Source of the DNA: Mycolicibacter sinensis
GTDB lineage: Bacteria; Actinomycetota; Actinomycetes; Mycobacteriales; Mycobacteriaceae
DNA: 64,000 bases
NCBI RefSeq assembly: GCF_001667375.1
Contig: NZ_LZIN01000094.1
Span: forward strand, 1 to 64,000
Reading direction: 5' to 3'
This document shows positions 24,128-32,347 of this stretch, piece after piece. A model generated the notes under the pieces. That model was not told the DNA's origin, did not search any database, and was given only the letters and a program-made list of their open reading frames with translations. The first letter of the stretch is position 1. Every line of letters begins with the position of its first letter. Both the position numbers and the translations under genes were made by a program.

Positions 24128-24789
24128 TCGGCATCCGAGGCGAGTGCATTCAGGGCCGAGGAGGTGATCGCCGAGCCGCCGCGGCGGCCGCGCACCGTCA
24201 CGAACGGGATATCGATGTCGTGCTCGGCTCGCAGCGCGGCCAACGCCGCCTTGGACTCGGCGGCGCCGATGAACCCCACCGGGCAGCCGACGATCACAGC
24301 TGGGCGCGGCCCGCCGTCGATGATCAGCTCGAGCAGATGGAACAGCGCCGTGGGAGCGTTGCCGATGGCGACGACGGCACCCGACAGCTCGGGCTCCCAC
24401 AAGGAGACCGCCGCCGCCGAACGGGTGGTACCCCACTCGGCGGCCAGCGCAGGGACCCGTTCGTCGCGCAGATAGCAGCGCACCTCATTGCCGGCCGGCA
24501 GCCGCCCGGCGGTCACCCCGACCGCCACCATCCGGGCATCGCAGAGGATCGGTGCGCCGCCGTCGAGTGCGGCGCGCCCGGCCGGCACCGCCTCGGGGTG
24601 GATCAGCAGGTCTTTGGCGACGTCGGTCTGCCCGGCGCCGTGGATCATCCGCACCGCGAGCCGCTCGGCAGTGGCCGGGATGTGCGACAGGTCGGACTCG
24701 CGGCGGATGGTGGCGAACGATTCGAGGTAGATCGCGGGGCCGTCGGCGATGTAGTCGTAGCGCCGAGAGGGGCGGGTGGGCCTGCTCAC
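24124..24789 (-). CDS. cobH: precorrin-8X methylmutase
   Basis: 221 residues. CobH moves the C-11 methyl to C-12, giving hydrogenobyrinic acid. The catalytic histidine lies in RMIHGAGQTDVAKDL (about residue 44), and NAPTALFHLLELI and GCPVGFIGAAESK are typical late blocks. GTG 24789 is used since it overlaps the cobG stop (GTGA) and gives the normal length; the frame is open to 25116 inside cobG. The stop overlaps the cobIJ ATG. Confidence 0.95.
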   Translation of the reverse strand: MSRPTRPSRRYDYIADGPAIYLESFATIRRESDLSHIPATAERLAVRMIHGAGQTDVAKDLLIHPEAVPAGRAALDGGAPILCDARMVAVGVTAGRLPAGNEVRCYLRDERVPALAAEWGTTRSAAAVSLWEPELSGAVVAIGNAPTALFHLLELIIDGGPRPAVIVGCPVGFIGAAESKAALAALRAEHDIDIPFVTVRGRRGGSAITSSALNALASDAE

Positions 24790-25628
24790 CGATTCGCCTC
24801 CTGGGCTTGGGGGATGAAGACACCCTGCCACGGCGTCACCACCAGCTCGGTGTGCTTCAACAGTGACCGTCCGTGGGCCGGCGTGAGCACGCCGTCGGGC
24901 ACGTGCACGTGGATGCCGCCGGGCACGCTGCCAAACGGTAACGGACCCGACGGGGCCGGGATGCGCGGGTCGGCAGTCCCGATCGGTGCCAGCGGGCTCG
25001 ACAGCTCGCGGATGTGCCAGGGCGCGTCCGGTCGCCCGCCGCGGGCCTCCTGGAACGCACCCGCCAGCTCGGCGAGCCGGGTGGCGGCGTCTTCGACGCC
25101 GATCACCGCACCCCAATGCTCTCCGATCCGCAGTTGTGCCGCCGAGCGGCTGAGCGCGACCAGGCCGGCATCGGCTTGCCGGTCCAGCAGGTCGCCGCGG
25201 CCGTCGTCGAGGACGAACAGGAACCGTCCGGGCAGCCCGGCAAGCTGCGGGTCACCGCAGAGCAGCGCGTCCAGCCGCGCCGCCACCGGGCGCAGGTCCG
25301 CCCGCCCGCCGGCATACCCGCTCTGCGGGGACACCAGGATGTTGCGGACCAGCTCGTGGCTGCGCGACGGCAATAGTCTGGTCGACTCCAGGGCGGCCAC
25401 CGCCTCGGGGATGAGCTCACCCCGGTGATCGGCCAGCCCGCGCAGCTGCAGGTTGGCCCGCTTGGTCAGATAGACCGAACCGTCGGCGAACTCGGCGCTT
25501 ACCTGCAGCAAGCGGGCCAGCGAAGCGGCTGGCAGCCGGCCGCCGACCAGGCGCAACCGCACCAGCAGCCCGTCGTCGGCCACCCAGGGCCGCAGCACGC
25601 CCGGGCACCGGTCGGCCCTCGTCCTCAT
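24786..25628 (-). CDS. cobG: precorrin-3B synthase-like protein lacking the Fe-S/sirohaem end
   Basis: 280 residues, against about 360-460 in known CobG proteins. The N-terminal nitrite/sulfite-reductase half domain is clear: GSVYLTKRANLQLRGL, HELVRNILVSPQSG and RFLFVLDDGRGDLL. The protein ends shortly after LVVTPWQGVFIP. The following segment, which in other CobG proteins carries the C-x5-C and C-x3-C cluster ligands, is absent; only two cysteines remain (residues 8 and about 123). The stop lies inside the cobH start, so the loss is not a simple nonsense mutation with the remainder downstream. It is either inactive, a partner for another protein, or a different activity. ATG 25628 follows a GGTGGGG ribosome site. 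Confidence 0.85.
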   Translation of the reverse strand: MRTRADRCPGVLRPWVADDGLLVRLRLVGGRLPAASLARLLQVSAEFADGSVYLTKRANLQLRGLADHRGELIPEAVAALESTRLLPSRSHELVRNILVSPQSGYAGGRADLRPVAARLDALLCGDPQLAGLPGRFLFVLDDGRGDLLDRQADAGLVALSRSAAQLRIGEHWGAVIGVEDAATRLAELAGAFQEARGGRPDAPWHIRELSSPLAPIGTADPRIPAPSGPLPFGSVPGGIHVHVPDGVLTPAHGRSLLKHTELVVTPWQGVFIPQAQEANR

Positions 25629-25678
25629 CTGCCCCACCCGCCACGTGGGGGATGAAATACCGCAGTTGCCCGGCTTAT

Positions 25679-25738
25679 AGCGACAACACGAGTCCTCGCG
25701 CCGGTGCGTGCGTGTGGTTGCACCGCCCGATTGTCGCT
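25679..25738 (-). promoter_or_regulatory. nested stem-loop in the leader of the cobG operon
   Basis: Between the enoyl-CoA hydratase stop and cobG the sequence can fold: outer arms AGCGACAA (25679-25686) and TTGTCGCT (25731-25738) enclose inner arms CGGTGC (25702-25707) and GCACCG (25720-25725). No cobalamin box is seen here, unlike the other cob leaders. It could be an RNA regulatory element, an operator or a processing site. Confidence 0.45.
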
Positions 25739-25792
25739 CAGAGCGCAACCGACATGCGTCCTCCCCCCGGTGACGGGCGAGACAGGTGGGAT

Positions 25793-26452
25793 TTACCCGC
25801 TGAGCGCCGCCACCGCCGGCCCGAACATGGTGGTCTTGATCGCGCCCAGGGTGCCGGGGTCCTTGCCGGCCAGCGGCCGCAGTAACTCGGTCGCCGCCGG
25901 GGTCACCGCGCCCTCGCCGGCGGTGCCGTCCACGATGCCGATAGCCGCGGCGTCCACCCCGCCGAAGCGGCGGCCGGTGGTCATCGACGCCACCTGCGCC
26001 TGCGGGGTGAGCTTGGCCTGGATCAGCGCGGCCATCCCGGGGGTGAACGGGATCCGGATGTCGGCCTCGGGGAAGCAGAAGAAGCCGCGGTCGGCGCGCA
26101 TCACCCGGAAATCGTGGGCGATCGCCAGCATCGCGCCGGCCCCGAACGCGTGCCCGACCACCGCCGCCGCGGTCGGGATCGGCAGGGTCAGCACCTTCGC
26201 CAGCAACGCGTGCACCCGCCCGACGTACCAGTCCCCGCGGTCACTGTTGGCGGCCAGCCAGTCCAGGTCCAGGCCGTTGGAGTAGAACTTGTCGCCCGCG
26301 GTGGTGACCAGGCCGTGCGCCTCCCCCTTTTTGTTGGCGCCCACCACGTCGTCGAGCACGGTATCGATCTCGTCGAGAAAGCCTGGGGAGAAACGGTTCT
26401 CGTCGTCGCCGAGGTTCAGTACGGCGATCTGGTCGTCATAGGTCAGGTTCAC
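25793..26452 (-). CDS. enoyl-CoA hydratase/isomerase family protein
   Basis: 219 residues, a short crotonase-fold protein. Family features are GLVTTAGDKFYSNGLDLDWL, the oxyanion-hole region AAVVGHAFGAGAMLAIAHDFR and the FPEADIRIPFTPGM segment. Members hydrate or isomerise enoyl-CoA esters; the 3,2-trans-enoyl-CoA isomerase type is possible. The start is GTG 26452, behind a GAAAGGA site and overlapping the end of the upstream TetR gene by 17 bases. The two genes form an operon, so the regulator probably controls this enzyme. Confidence 0.9.
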   Translation of the reverse strand: MNLTYDDQIAVLNLGDDENRFSPGFLDEIDTVLDDVVGANKKGEAHGLVTTAGDKFYSNGLDLDWLAANSDRGDWYVGRVHALLAKVLTLPIPTAAAVVGHAFGAGAMLAIAHDFRVMRADRGFFCFPEADIRIPFTPGMAALIQAKLTPQAQVASMTTGRRFGGVDAAAIGIVDGTAGEGAVTPAATELLRPLAGKDPGTLGAIKTTMFGPAVAALSG

Positions 26453-27053
26453 GCGGGGGTTCCTTTCTCGGGCCGACGGCCAGGACGGCACGTACGGCGG
26501 CGTGTAGCTGGGCGCGGGCGATGCTGCTGCGCAGCCGGTTCCGGCTGAGCACGATCGCGGTGGGCAGGTCGACCACGCAGGTGGTGACGGTGTCGACGGC
26601 GGCGGCGTCGCGCCGGTCCCACAGCGCGTCCGCCAGCCGGATCAGCAGCCCGACCAGCTCGGCCTCAACACCGCGCAGCTCGGCGCCGACCTCCTCCGGC
26701 AGGTCGTCACCCAGCAGGGTGTCGTGCCGGACCGCCTGCAGCAGCCGGGAGGCATCGGCGTGTCGTTCGGCGAAGGCCACCGGGGCATCGGCGGCCGCGA
26801 TCACCGCGTCTACCGGTATCGCTGCGGCACTCACCAGCTCGTCCTGCAGCGCCAGGAAGCGCCGCGCGGCCCGCAGCCAGGCGGCGGCCACCAGCCCGGC
26901 TCGCGACCCGAAACCGTGATAGACGGCGCCGTTGGAGGCGCCGGTCGCCTCGCCGACGGCGCGGATCGTCACCGCGGCCGCACCGGAGCGCGCCGCCAGC
27001 GACTCGACGGCGTCCAGCACCCGATCGGGGTCGTGCACGCGCGGGCGGGCCAT
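26436..27053 (-). CDS. TetR family transcriptional regulator
   Basis: 205 residues from ATG 27053; GTG 27062 would add three residues. The N-terminal helix-turn-helix is TIRAVGEATGASNGAVYHGF, followed by GSRAGLVAAAW, typical of TetR. The C-terminal ligand domain is all helical and has no strong match. It is divergent from trpS and followed by the crotonase gene. A perfect 10-base inverted repeat lies 11 bases before its start, consistent with self-repression. The ligand is possibly an acyl-CoA, inferred from the neighbour. Confidence 0.92.
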   Translation of the reverse strand: MARPRVHDPDRVLDAVESLAARSGAAAVTIRAVGEATGASNGAVYHGFGSRAGLVAAAWLRAARRFLALQDELVSAAAIPVDAVIAAADAPVAFAERHADASRLLQAVRHDTLLGDDLPEEVGAELRGVEAELVGLLIRLADALWDRRDAAAVDTVTTCVVDLPTAIVLSRNRLRSSIARAQLHAAVRAVLAVGPRKEPPREPDL

Positions 27054-27063
27054 GGCGGCCACA

Positions 27064-27087
27064 GTAACAGAGCAACCGCTCTGTTAC
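27064..27087. promoter_or_regulatory. palindromic TetR operator
   Basis: Arms GTAACAGAGC and GCTCTGTTAC separated by AACC make a perfect 10-base inverted repeat in the 78-base gap between the TetR start and trpS. Its position at the TetR promoter and its symmetry are typical of a TetR operator. Confidence 0.75.
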
Positions 27088-27131
27088 CAGGTGCGCCCAG
27101 CAGCGCAACGGCGTGACAGGATCGAGCAATC

Positions 27132-28154
27132 ATGAGCGCTTCCGGATCCCGTCCCGTCGTCTTCTCCGGCGTCCAGCCCACCTCGGCGTCACTGCACCTC
27201 GGCAATGCGCTGGGGGCGATCACCCACTGGGCGGACCTGCAGGACGATCACGACGCGCTGTTCTGCGTCGTCGACATGCACGCCATCACCGTCCCGGGCT
27301 GGGACCCCGCGACGCTCCGGAAAAGCACGCTGGTCACCGCTGCGCAGTACCTGGCGCTGGGCATCGACCCGGCTCGCAGTGCGATCTTCGTGCAAAGCCA
27401 CGTGCCGGCGCATGCCGAGCTGGCCTGGGTGCTGGGCTGTTTCACCGGATTCGGGCAGGCCTCGCGGATGACGCAGTTCAAGGACAAGTCGCAGCGGCAG
27501 GGATCGGACTCCACCACCGTGGGCCTGTTCACCTACCCGGTGCTGATGGCCGCCGATGTGCTCCTCTACGACACCGAGGTGGTGCCGGTCGGCGAGGACC
27601 AGCGCCAGCACCTGGAACTGGCCCGCGACGTCGCACAGCGGTTCAACGCGAGGTTCCCCGACACCTTCGTCGTGCCCGAGCCGATGATCCCCAAGGCCAC
27701 CGCCAAGATCTACGACCTGGCCGACCCGACGTCGAAGATGAGCAAGTCGGCGGCCACCGACGCCGGCCTGATCAGCCTGCTCGACGATCCAGCCGTGAGC
27801 GCCAAGAAGATTCGCTCGGCGGTCACCGACTCCGAACGCGAGATCCGCTACGACCCGGAGACCAAGGCCGGGGTGTCGAACCTGTTGACCATCCAGTCCG
27901 CGATCACCGGTGCGAGCGTCGAGAAATTGGTGGACGGCTACGCCGGCCGCGGCTATGGGGACCTGAAGAAGGAGACCGCCGAGGCCGTCGCCGAGTTCGT
28001 CACGCCGATCAAGGCCCGGGTCGACGAATTGCTGGCCGACCCGGGCGAGTTGCAGGCGGTGCTGGCCGCCGGCGCCGAGCGGGCCCGGGCGAGGGCCGCC
28101 ACGACCATCGCGCGGGTGTACGACCGGGTGGGATTCCTTCCGCCGGCGCGATGA
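27132..28154 (+). CDS. trpS: tryptophanyl-tRNA synthetase
   Basis: 340 residues, normal for a bacterial class Ic synthetase. The HIGH-like motif is HLGN after SGVQPTSASL, and the KMSKS loop is present intact (about residue 200). It charges tRNA-Trp in the cytosol. Equivalent of Rv3336c. Its stop overlaps the start of the YihY-type gene by 4 bases, an arrangement also found in M. tuberculosis (trpS-yhjD). Confidence 0.98.
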   Translation: MSASGSRPVVFSGVQPTSASLHLGNALGAITHWADLQDDHDALFCVVDMHAITVPGWDPATLRKSTLVTAAQYLALGIDPARSAIFVQSHVPAHAELAWVLGCFTGFGQASRMTQFKDKSQRQGSDSTTVGLFTYPVLMAADVLLYDTEVVPVGEDQRQHLELARDVAQRFNARFPDTFVVPEPMIPKATAKIYDLADPTSKMSKSAATDAGLISLLDDPAVSAKKIRSAVTDSEREIRYDPETKAGVSNLLTIQSAITGASVEKLVDGYAGRGYGDLKKETAEAVAEFVTPIKARVDELLADPGELQAVLAAGAERARARAATTIARVYDRVGFLPPAR

Positions 28155-29098
28155 ATAAAGCCGTGACCGACGAGGCCAAGCCCGCTAAGCCGGGCATCAT
28201 CGACCGGCTGCGCGCGCGTTACGGCTGGTTCGACCACGTGGTGCGGGCGCAGGAACGCTACGACGAGCGCCAGGGCAACTTCTTCGCCGCCGGGATGAGC
28301 TACTACACCATCTTCGCGTTGTTCCCGCTGGCGATGGTCGGGTTCTCCGTCGGCGGTTTCCTGCTGTCGCGGCGGCCGGAGATGCTCGACGGGATCGAAC
28401 GCCGGATCAAGCACCTGGCCCCCGGCGAATTCGGCAACGAGCTGGTGTCGTTGATGGACAGCGCGATCTCCTCGCGCGCCTCGGTGGGGGTGATCGGTCT
28501 GGCGACGGCCGCCTGGGTGGGCCTGACCTGGATGGAACACCTGCGCGAGGCGCTCTCCGAGATGTGGGAAACCCGTTCGGAGAAGCAGGGTTTCGTCTCG
28601 GCGAAGCTGTCGGACCTGGTCGCCATGGGGTGGGCGTTCGGTGCCATGCTCCTCACGATCGCGCTGACCGCGCTGGCCGAGCCGAAGCTGATGCGCAAGA
28701 TCCTGCGCTGGCTCGGCGTCCCCGACTTCGACCTGCTCGGCGCGGTATTGCGGGTGGCGTCGGTGGGGATGGCGGTGGCGGTGTCATGGCTGCTGTTCAC
28801 CTGGATGATCGCCCGGCTGCCCCGCGAGTCGGTCAGCCTGGCCAGTGCGGCGCGAGCCGGCGTGATCGCCGCGGTCGGCTACGAATTGTTCAAACAGGCC
28901 GGCTCGGTGTACCTGCAGTCGGTGATCAACGGCCCGGCCGGGGCGGTGTTCGGACCGGTGCTGGGCCTGCTGGTGTTCGCCTACATCACCGTGCGGCTGA
29001 TCCTGTTCGCCACCGCGTGGGCGGCGACATCGTCGGACAACCTGCCCACCGACCGGCCTGCCGGACGCGACGGTGTGACCGGTTCCGCAAACGGGTAG
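28151..29098 (+). CDS. yhjD: YihY/virulence factor BrkB family inner-membrane protein
   Basis: 315 residues with about six membrane segments. Family blocks: GNFFAAGMSYYTIFALFPL near residue 46, LATAAWVGLTWMEHLREAL, and FGPVLGLLVFAYITVRLILF at the end. Equivalent of M. tuberculosis YhjD (Rv3335c). The biochemical role of the family is not settled. ATG 28151 is coupled to the trpS stop. The C-terminal tail after the last helix is short and polar. Confidence 0.93.
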   Translation: MNKAVTDEAKPAKPGIIDRLRARYGWFDHVVRAQERYDERQGNFFAAGMSYYTIFALFPLAMVGFSVGGFLLSRRPEMLDGIERRIKHLAPGEFGNELVSLMDSAISSRASVGVIGLATAAWVGLTWMEHLREALSEMWETRSEKQGFVSAKLSDLVAMGWAFGAMLLTIALTALAEPKLMRKILRWLGVPDFDLLGAVLRVASVGMAVAVSWLLFTWMIARLPRESVSLASAARAGVIAAVGYELFKQAGSVYLQSVINGPAGAVFGPVLGLLVFAYITVRLILFATAWAATSSDNLPTDRPAGRDGVTGSANG

Positions 29099-29125
29099 CA
29101 GACCACCGGCTGCCCGGGCCGCCGG

Positions 29126-29431
29126 CTAATCGGGCCGCACCGCACGTAGCACCTGCGCGTGGTGTTCGTCCATCGCCCCGAACCGCTTTTCGGCGTAGTT
29201 GGCCTTCGCCGCCACGCCTTCGAGGACCTCGCGGTGGCGGTCCAGCAGCGTGCGGTGGTGCTCATGAGCCGTGCTGAGGGTCTCGTGCATTCCGTGCGCG
29301 TCCGGGAAATCTCCGAACATCCCGGTCACCGGCGCGGCCCCGGCCAGATGCTCGCCGCCGGCCTGGGCGTGCTCACCGGCCGCGCCGGAATCGGCAGCGC
29401 CGTAACGCAACTTGCCCCGGTCGACAAACAT
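29126..29431 (-). CDS. DUF2563 family protein
   Basis: 101 residues, helical, starting MFVDRGKLRYGAADSG and with GMFGDFPDAHGMHETL in the middle, as in the DUF2563 family of mycobacteria. The size and helix-turn-helix hairpin character recall small ESX-associated proteins, but no WxG or YxxxD export motif is obvious. It converges on the YihY gene. Function unknown. Confidence 0.8.
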   Translation of the reverse strand: MFVDRGKLRYGAADSGAAGEHAQAGGEHLAGAAPVTGMFGDFPDAHGMHETLSTAHEHHRTLLDRHREVLEGVAAKANYAEKRFGAMDEHHAQVLRAVRPD

Positions 29432-29492
29432 CGCGGCCCCCTCATTCGGTGGCGATCAACGCTACCACCGAGCTGAGCTGCGTCAATTCACC

Positions 29493-29768
29493 TTATTGAG
29501 CGGCGTACTCCGGGTGTTTGGCCACGTAGGCCTCCACGAACGAGCAACTCGGCACGATCTGCTTGCCCGCGGCCTTGGTGTCGGCCAGCGCGAAGGCGAT
29601 CAGCTTGGTGGCCAGCCCCTGGCCGCCGAACGCCTTGTCGATCTCGGTGTGGTGGAAATCGCGCCGGTCGCCGCTGTCGTGATAGGCGGCCAGCCCGGCT
29701 CGCGTCCCGTCGACGCTGATCTCGTAGCGGTTCTGCTCGGGGACATCGGTGATGGTGGGCTCGCTCAT
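29493..29768 (-). CDS. small GNAT-type N-acetyltransferase (YjdJ class)
   Basis: 91 residues, the short single-domain form: AYHDSGDRRDFHHTEIDKAF, then GGQGLATKLIAFALADTK as acetyl-CoA loop, and IVPSCSFVEAYVAKHPEYA at the end. This class is common next to unrelated genes and its substrate is not known. It ends 27 bases before the convergent-facing DUF2563 start region and lies just downstream of nagA on the same strand, 7 bases away, so it is probably co-transcribed with nagA. Confidence 0.9.
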   Translation of the reverse strand: MSEPTITDVPEQNRYEISVDGTRAGLAAYHDSGDRRDFHHTEIDKAFGGQGLATKLIAFALADTKAAGKQIVPSCSFVEAYVAKHPEYAAQ

Positions 29769-29775
29769 GATTCCC

Positions 29776-30903
29776 TCATTTCGGTTGGATCAGCCAACTT
29801 CCACGCCGCATGACGCGGTGCACCTGCAGGTCGGCGGTCATCACCACCAGGTTAGCCGCGGACCCGGCGGCCAAAACCCCGGCGCTGGCCAGGCCGAGCG
29901 CGCGGGCCGGGGTGGTGGCGGTCATGTGCACCGCCGCGGCCAGCGCCGCATCGTCGCCGCCTAGCAGGCCCACCGCTGTCGCGAACAGCCGGTCCATGGT
30001 GGCGGTGCTGCCGGCGATGGTGGCCGTGCCGCGCAGCCGGGCCACTCCGCCGGCGACGTCGACGCCCAGCCCACCCAGGGTGAATGCGCCGTCGCCCGCC
30101 CCGGCGGCGGCCATCGCATCGGTGACCAGCGCCACCCGGTCAGGGCCGGCGGACGCCACGACATGCCGGATCACGCCCGGGTGCACATGCACACCGTCGG
30201 CGATCACCTCGACGGTCACCCGTGGGTCGGCCAGCAACGCCGGCACCGGTCCCGGCTCGCGGTGATGCAACGAGCGCATCGCGTTGAACAGGTGGGTTCC
30301 CACGGTCGCACCGGCCGCTATCGCGTCCTGCGTCTGCTCATAGGAGGCGTCGGTATGGCCCAGCGCCACAACGACTCCCGCGTCCACCAGGCACCGGATC
30401 GCAGCCGTTGCACCGGGCAGCTCGGGTGCCAGGGTGACCATCCGGATCACACCGTCGCCGGCGGCCAGCAGCGCGTCGAGCTCCGCACGATCGGGTGCGC
30501 GCAGCCACGACGGATCGTGCGCACCGCAATGCCGCCCGCTCAGCCACGGCCCCTCCAGGTGAATGCCGTCCACCACGCCGTGCCGGGTCGCCTCGGCCAG
30601 GCTGCGTACTTGGGCCAGCAGCACCTCGGGGGGCGCGGTCACCAGGCTGGCCAGCCCGCCGGTGGTGCCGTGGAACGTGTGCAGACCAGCGGCGCGGCCG
30701 GCGTCTTCGGGGTAGGAGACGCCGCCGCCGCCGTGGCAGTGCATGTCGACAAAGCCCGGCACCACAACGCAATCGGCGAAATCGTCGTCGGCGCGAACGG
30801 GTCCGGACCCGCAATCGGCGATCCGCCCGTCCTCGACCGAGAGCCAGCCGGGCCGGGCGACCCGGCCCTCGAGCACCACGGCGCCGGCCGCGATCACCGA
30901 CAC
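29776..30903 (-). CDS. nagA: N-acetylglucosamine-6-phosphate deacetylase
   Basis: 375 residues, amidohydrolase superfamily. Metal site HCHGGGG (around residue 55), catalytic blocks GIHLEGPW, ALGHTDASYEQ, GTHLFNAMRSLHHREPG and the late VTDAMAAAG. It removes the acetyl group of GlcNAc-6-phosphate during amino-sugar or cell-wall recycling. GTG 30903 is used; GTG 30897 is an alternative that would form a 4-base GTGA overlap with the sugI stop. Equivalent of Rv3332. The frame continues upstream inside sugI and should not be taken as the start. Confidence 0.94.
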   Translation of the reverse strand: MSVIAAGAVVLEGRVARPGWLSVEDGRIADCGSGPVRADDDFADCVVVPGFVDMHCHGGGGVSYPEDAGRAAGLHTFHGTTGGLASLVTAPPEVLLAQVRSLAEATRHGVVDGIHLEGPWLSGRHCGAHDPSWLRAPDRAELDALLAAGDGVIRMVTLAPELPGATAAIRCLVDAGVVVALGHTDASYEQTQDAIAAGATVGTHLFNAMRSLHHREPGPVPALLADPRVTVEVIADGVHVHPGVIRHVVASAGPDRVALVTDAMAAAGAGDGAFTLGGLGVDVAGGVARLRGTATIAGSTATMDRLFATAVGLLGGDDAALAAAVHMTATTPARALGLASAGVLAAGSAANLVVMTADLQVHRVMRRGSWLIQPK

Positions 30904-32324
30904 GCCGACGCACCGATCTCCGGAGCAGGCGCTTGGTCTGCCGGCCAGCGGCCGCCGTTCTCCCAGAAGTGCCGGATGTCTTCGAGCTGGCGGCCTTTGG
31001 TCTCCGGGGCGTAGCGGTAGACGAAGGCCAGGCTCAGCAGCGCCAGCACCCCGAATACCGCGAACGTGCCGGCGCCGCCCAGCGAGGTGAGCATGGTCAA
31101 AAACACCGCGGCGACAACGGCATTGGCCGTGAGGTTCGAGGTCAGCATCGCCGAGGAGCCCATCGAGCGCAGCCGTGCGGGCAGGCTCTCCCCGGCGTAC
31201 ACCCACACCAGCGACCCGAAGCCGGAGGTGTAGCCCACGGTGAACAGCAGCACCCCGCCGAACTGGACCGCGGCCAGCGCGTCACCGAATTTAGGGCCGG
31301 CGGCGAAGACGGCGATCAGCAGCGCATTGGCGGCGACCATCGCGGTGATCCCGGACAGCAGGAGGGGGCGGCGGCCCACCCGGTCGATCAGCGCCAGCGA
31401 GACCAGCATCGCCGCCAGCGCCGCGACCTGCACCAGCGCCGGCAGTACCAGCAGCGCGAAATCGCCTTCAAAGCCCATCTTTTCGAACAGCCGGGGACTG
31501 TAATAGACGATCGCGTTGATCCCGGTGATCTGGACGAAAAAGCCCAACGTGACCACGAACAGCGTCGCCCGCAGATACGGCGGCCGCAGCATCTCGCGCA
31601 GCACTCCGACCCCGCCGGCCTGTTCCTCGCGTAGCGTCCGGCTGATCTCGGCCAGCTCCCGTTGCGCGGCCTCGGCGTTCGGTTCGATCCGCTGCAGCGT
31701 GCGGTGCGCCTCCGCGACGCGGCCCTTGAGCAGATACCAGCGGGCGGTGTCGGGAATGCGGGCCAGCAACAGCGTCACCAGCGCGGCGGGTATCGCGGCC
31801 AGACCCAGCATCGCCCGCCAGCTGCCGGTGCCGGCCAGCCAGTAGGCGCACAGGTAGCCGGCGATGATCCCGATCACGGTGGCCACGCCGTAGGTGACCA
31901 GCAGCGCGCCGCGGGCATCGGCCGGCGCCGACTCGGCCACGAACACCGGCACCACCACCACCGAGACTCCGATGGTGATGCCGAGCAGCAGCCGGGCCAC
32001 GGTCAGCATCGGCACCGACGTCGACGCCGCGCCCAGCAGCGCGAAGGCCGCGTAGGTGATCGCCACTGCGACCATCGAATTCTTGCGACCGATCGTGTTC
32101 GCCAGCCAGCCGCCAGCGGCGGCGCCGGCGATCTCGCCGATCACCGTGGCGGTGGCCACCATCTCCTGTTGGCCGGCGGTCAGCCCCAAGTCGGCCTCGA
32201 TGAACAGCAGCGCTCCGGCGATATTGGACAGGTCGTAGCCGTAGATGACGCCGACGCTGGCGGCGGCCAAGCCGACCAGCAGTGCCAGCGGCGAGGATCG
32301 GCGCAGTTCCCCGATTCGGCCCAT
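30894..32324 (-). CDS. sugI: sugar transporter of the major facilitator superfamily
   Basis: 476 residues with 12 membrane segments. MFS sugar-porter signatures: IYGYDLSNIAGAL in helix 1, NTIGRKNSM, RLLLGITIGV, PDTARWYLLKGR after helix 6, QITGINAIVYYSPRLF in helix 7, DRVGRRPLLL and YRYAPETKGR at the end. Equivalent of Rv3331 SugI. It overlaps nagA, suggesting uptake coupled to amino-sugar catabolism. Confidence 0.95.
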   Translation of the reverse strand: MGRIGELRRSSPLALLVGLAAASVGVIYGYDLSNIAGALLFIEADLGLTAGQQEMVATATVIGEIAGAAAGGWLANTIGRKNSMVAVAITYAAFALLGAASTSVPMLTVARLLLGITIGVSVVVVPVFVAESAPADARGALLVTYGVATVIGIIAGYLCAYWLAGTGSWRAMLGLAAIPAALVTLLLARIPDTARWYLLKGRVAEAHRTLQRIEPNAEAAQRELAEISRTLREEQAGGVGVLREMLRPPYLRATLFVVTLGFFVQITGINAIVYYSPRLFEKMGFEGDFALLVLPALVQVAALAAMLVSLALIDRVGRRPLLLSGITAMVAANALLIAVFAAGPKFGDALAAVQFGGVLLFTVGYTSGFGSLVWVYAGESLPARLRSMGSSAMLTSNLTANAVVAAVFLTMLTSLGGAGTFAVFGVLALLSLAFVYRYAPETKGRQLEDIRHFWENGGRWPADQAPAPEIGASACR

Positions 32325-32347
32325 CTAGGTCACGGTAAGGGATGGGG

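Noticed and set aside
25640..25792. A cobalamin riboswitch before cobG
   Set aside because: No B12 box or distal conserved block was found on either strand, only the nested inverted repeats.
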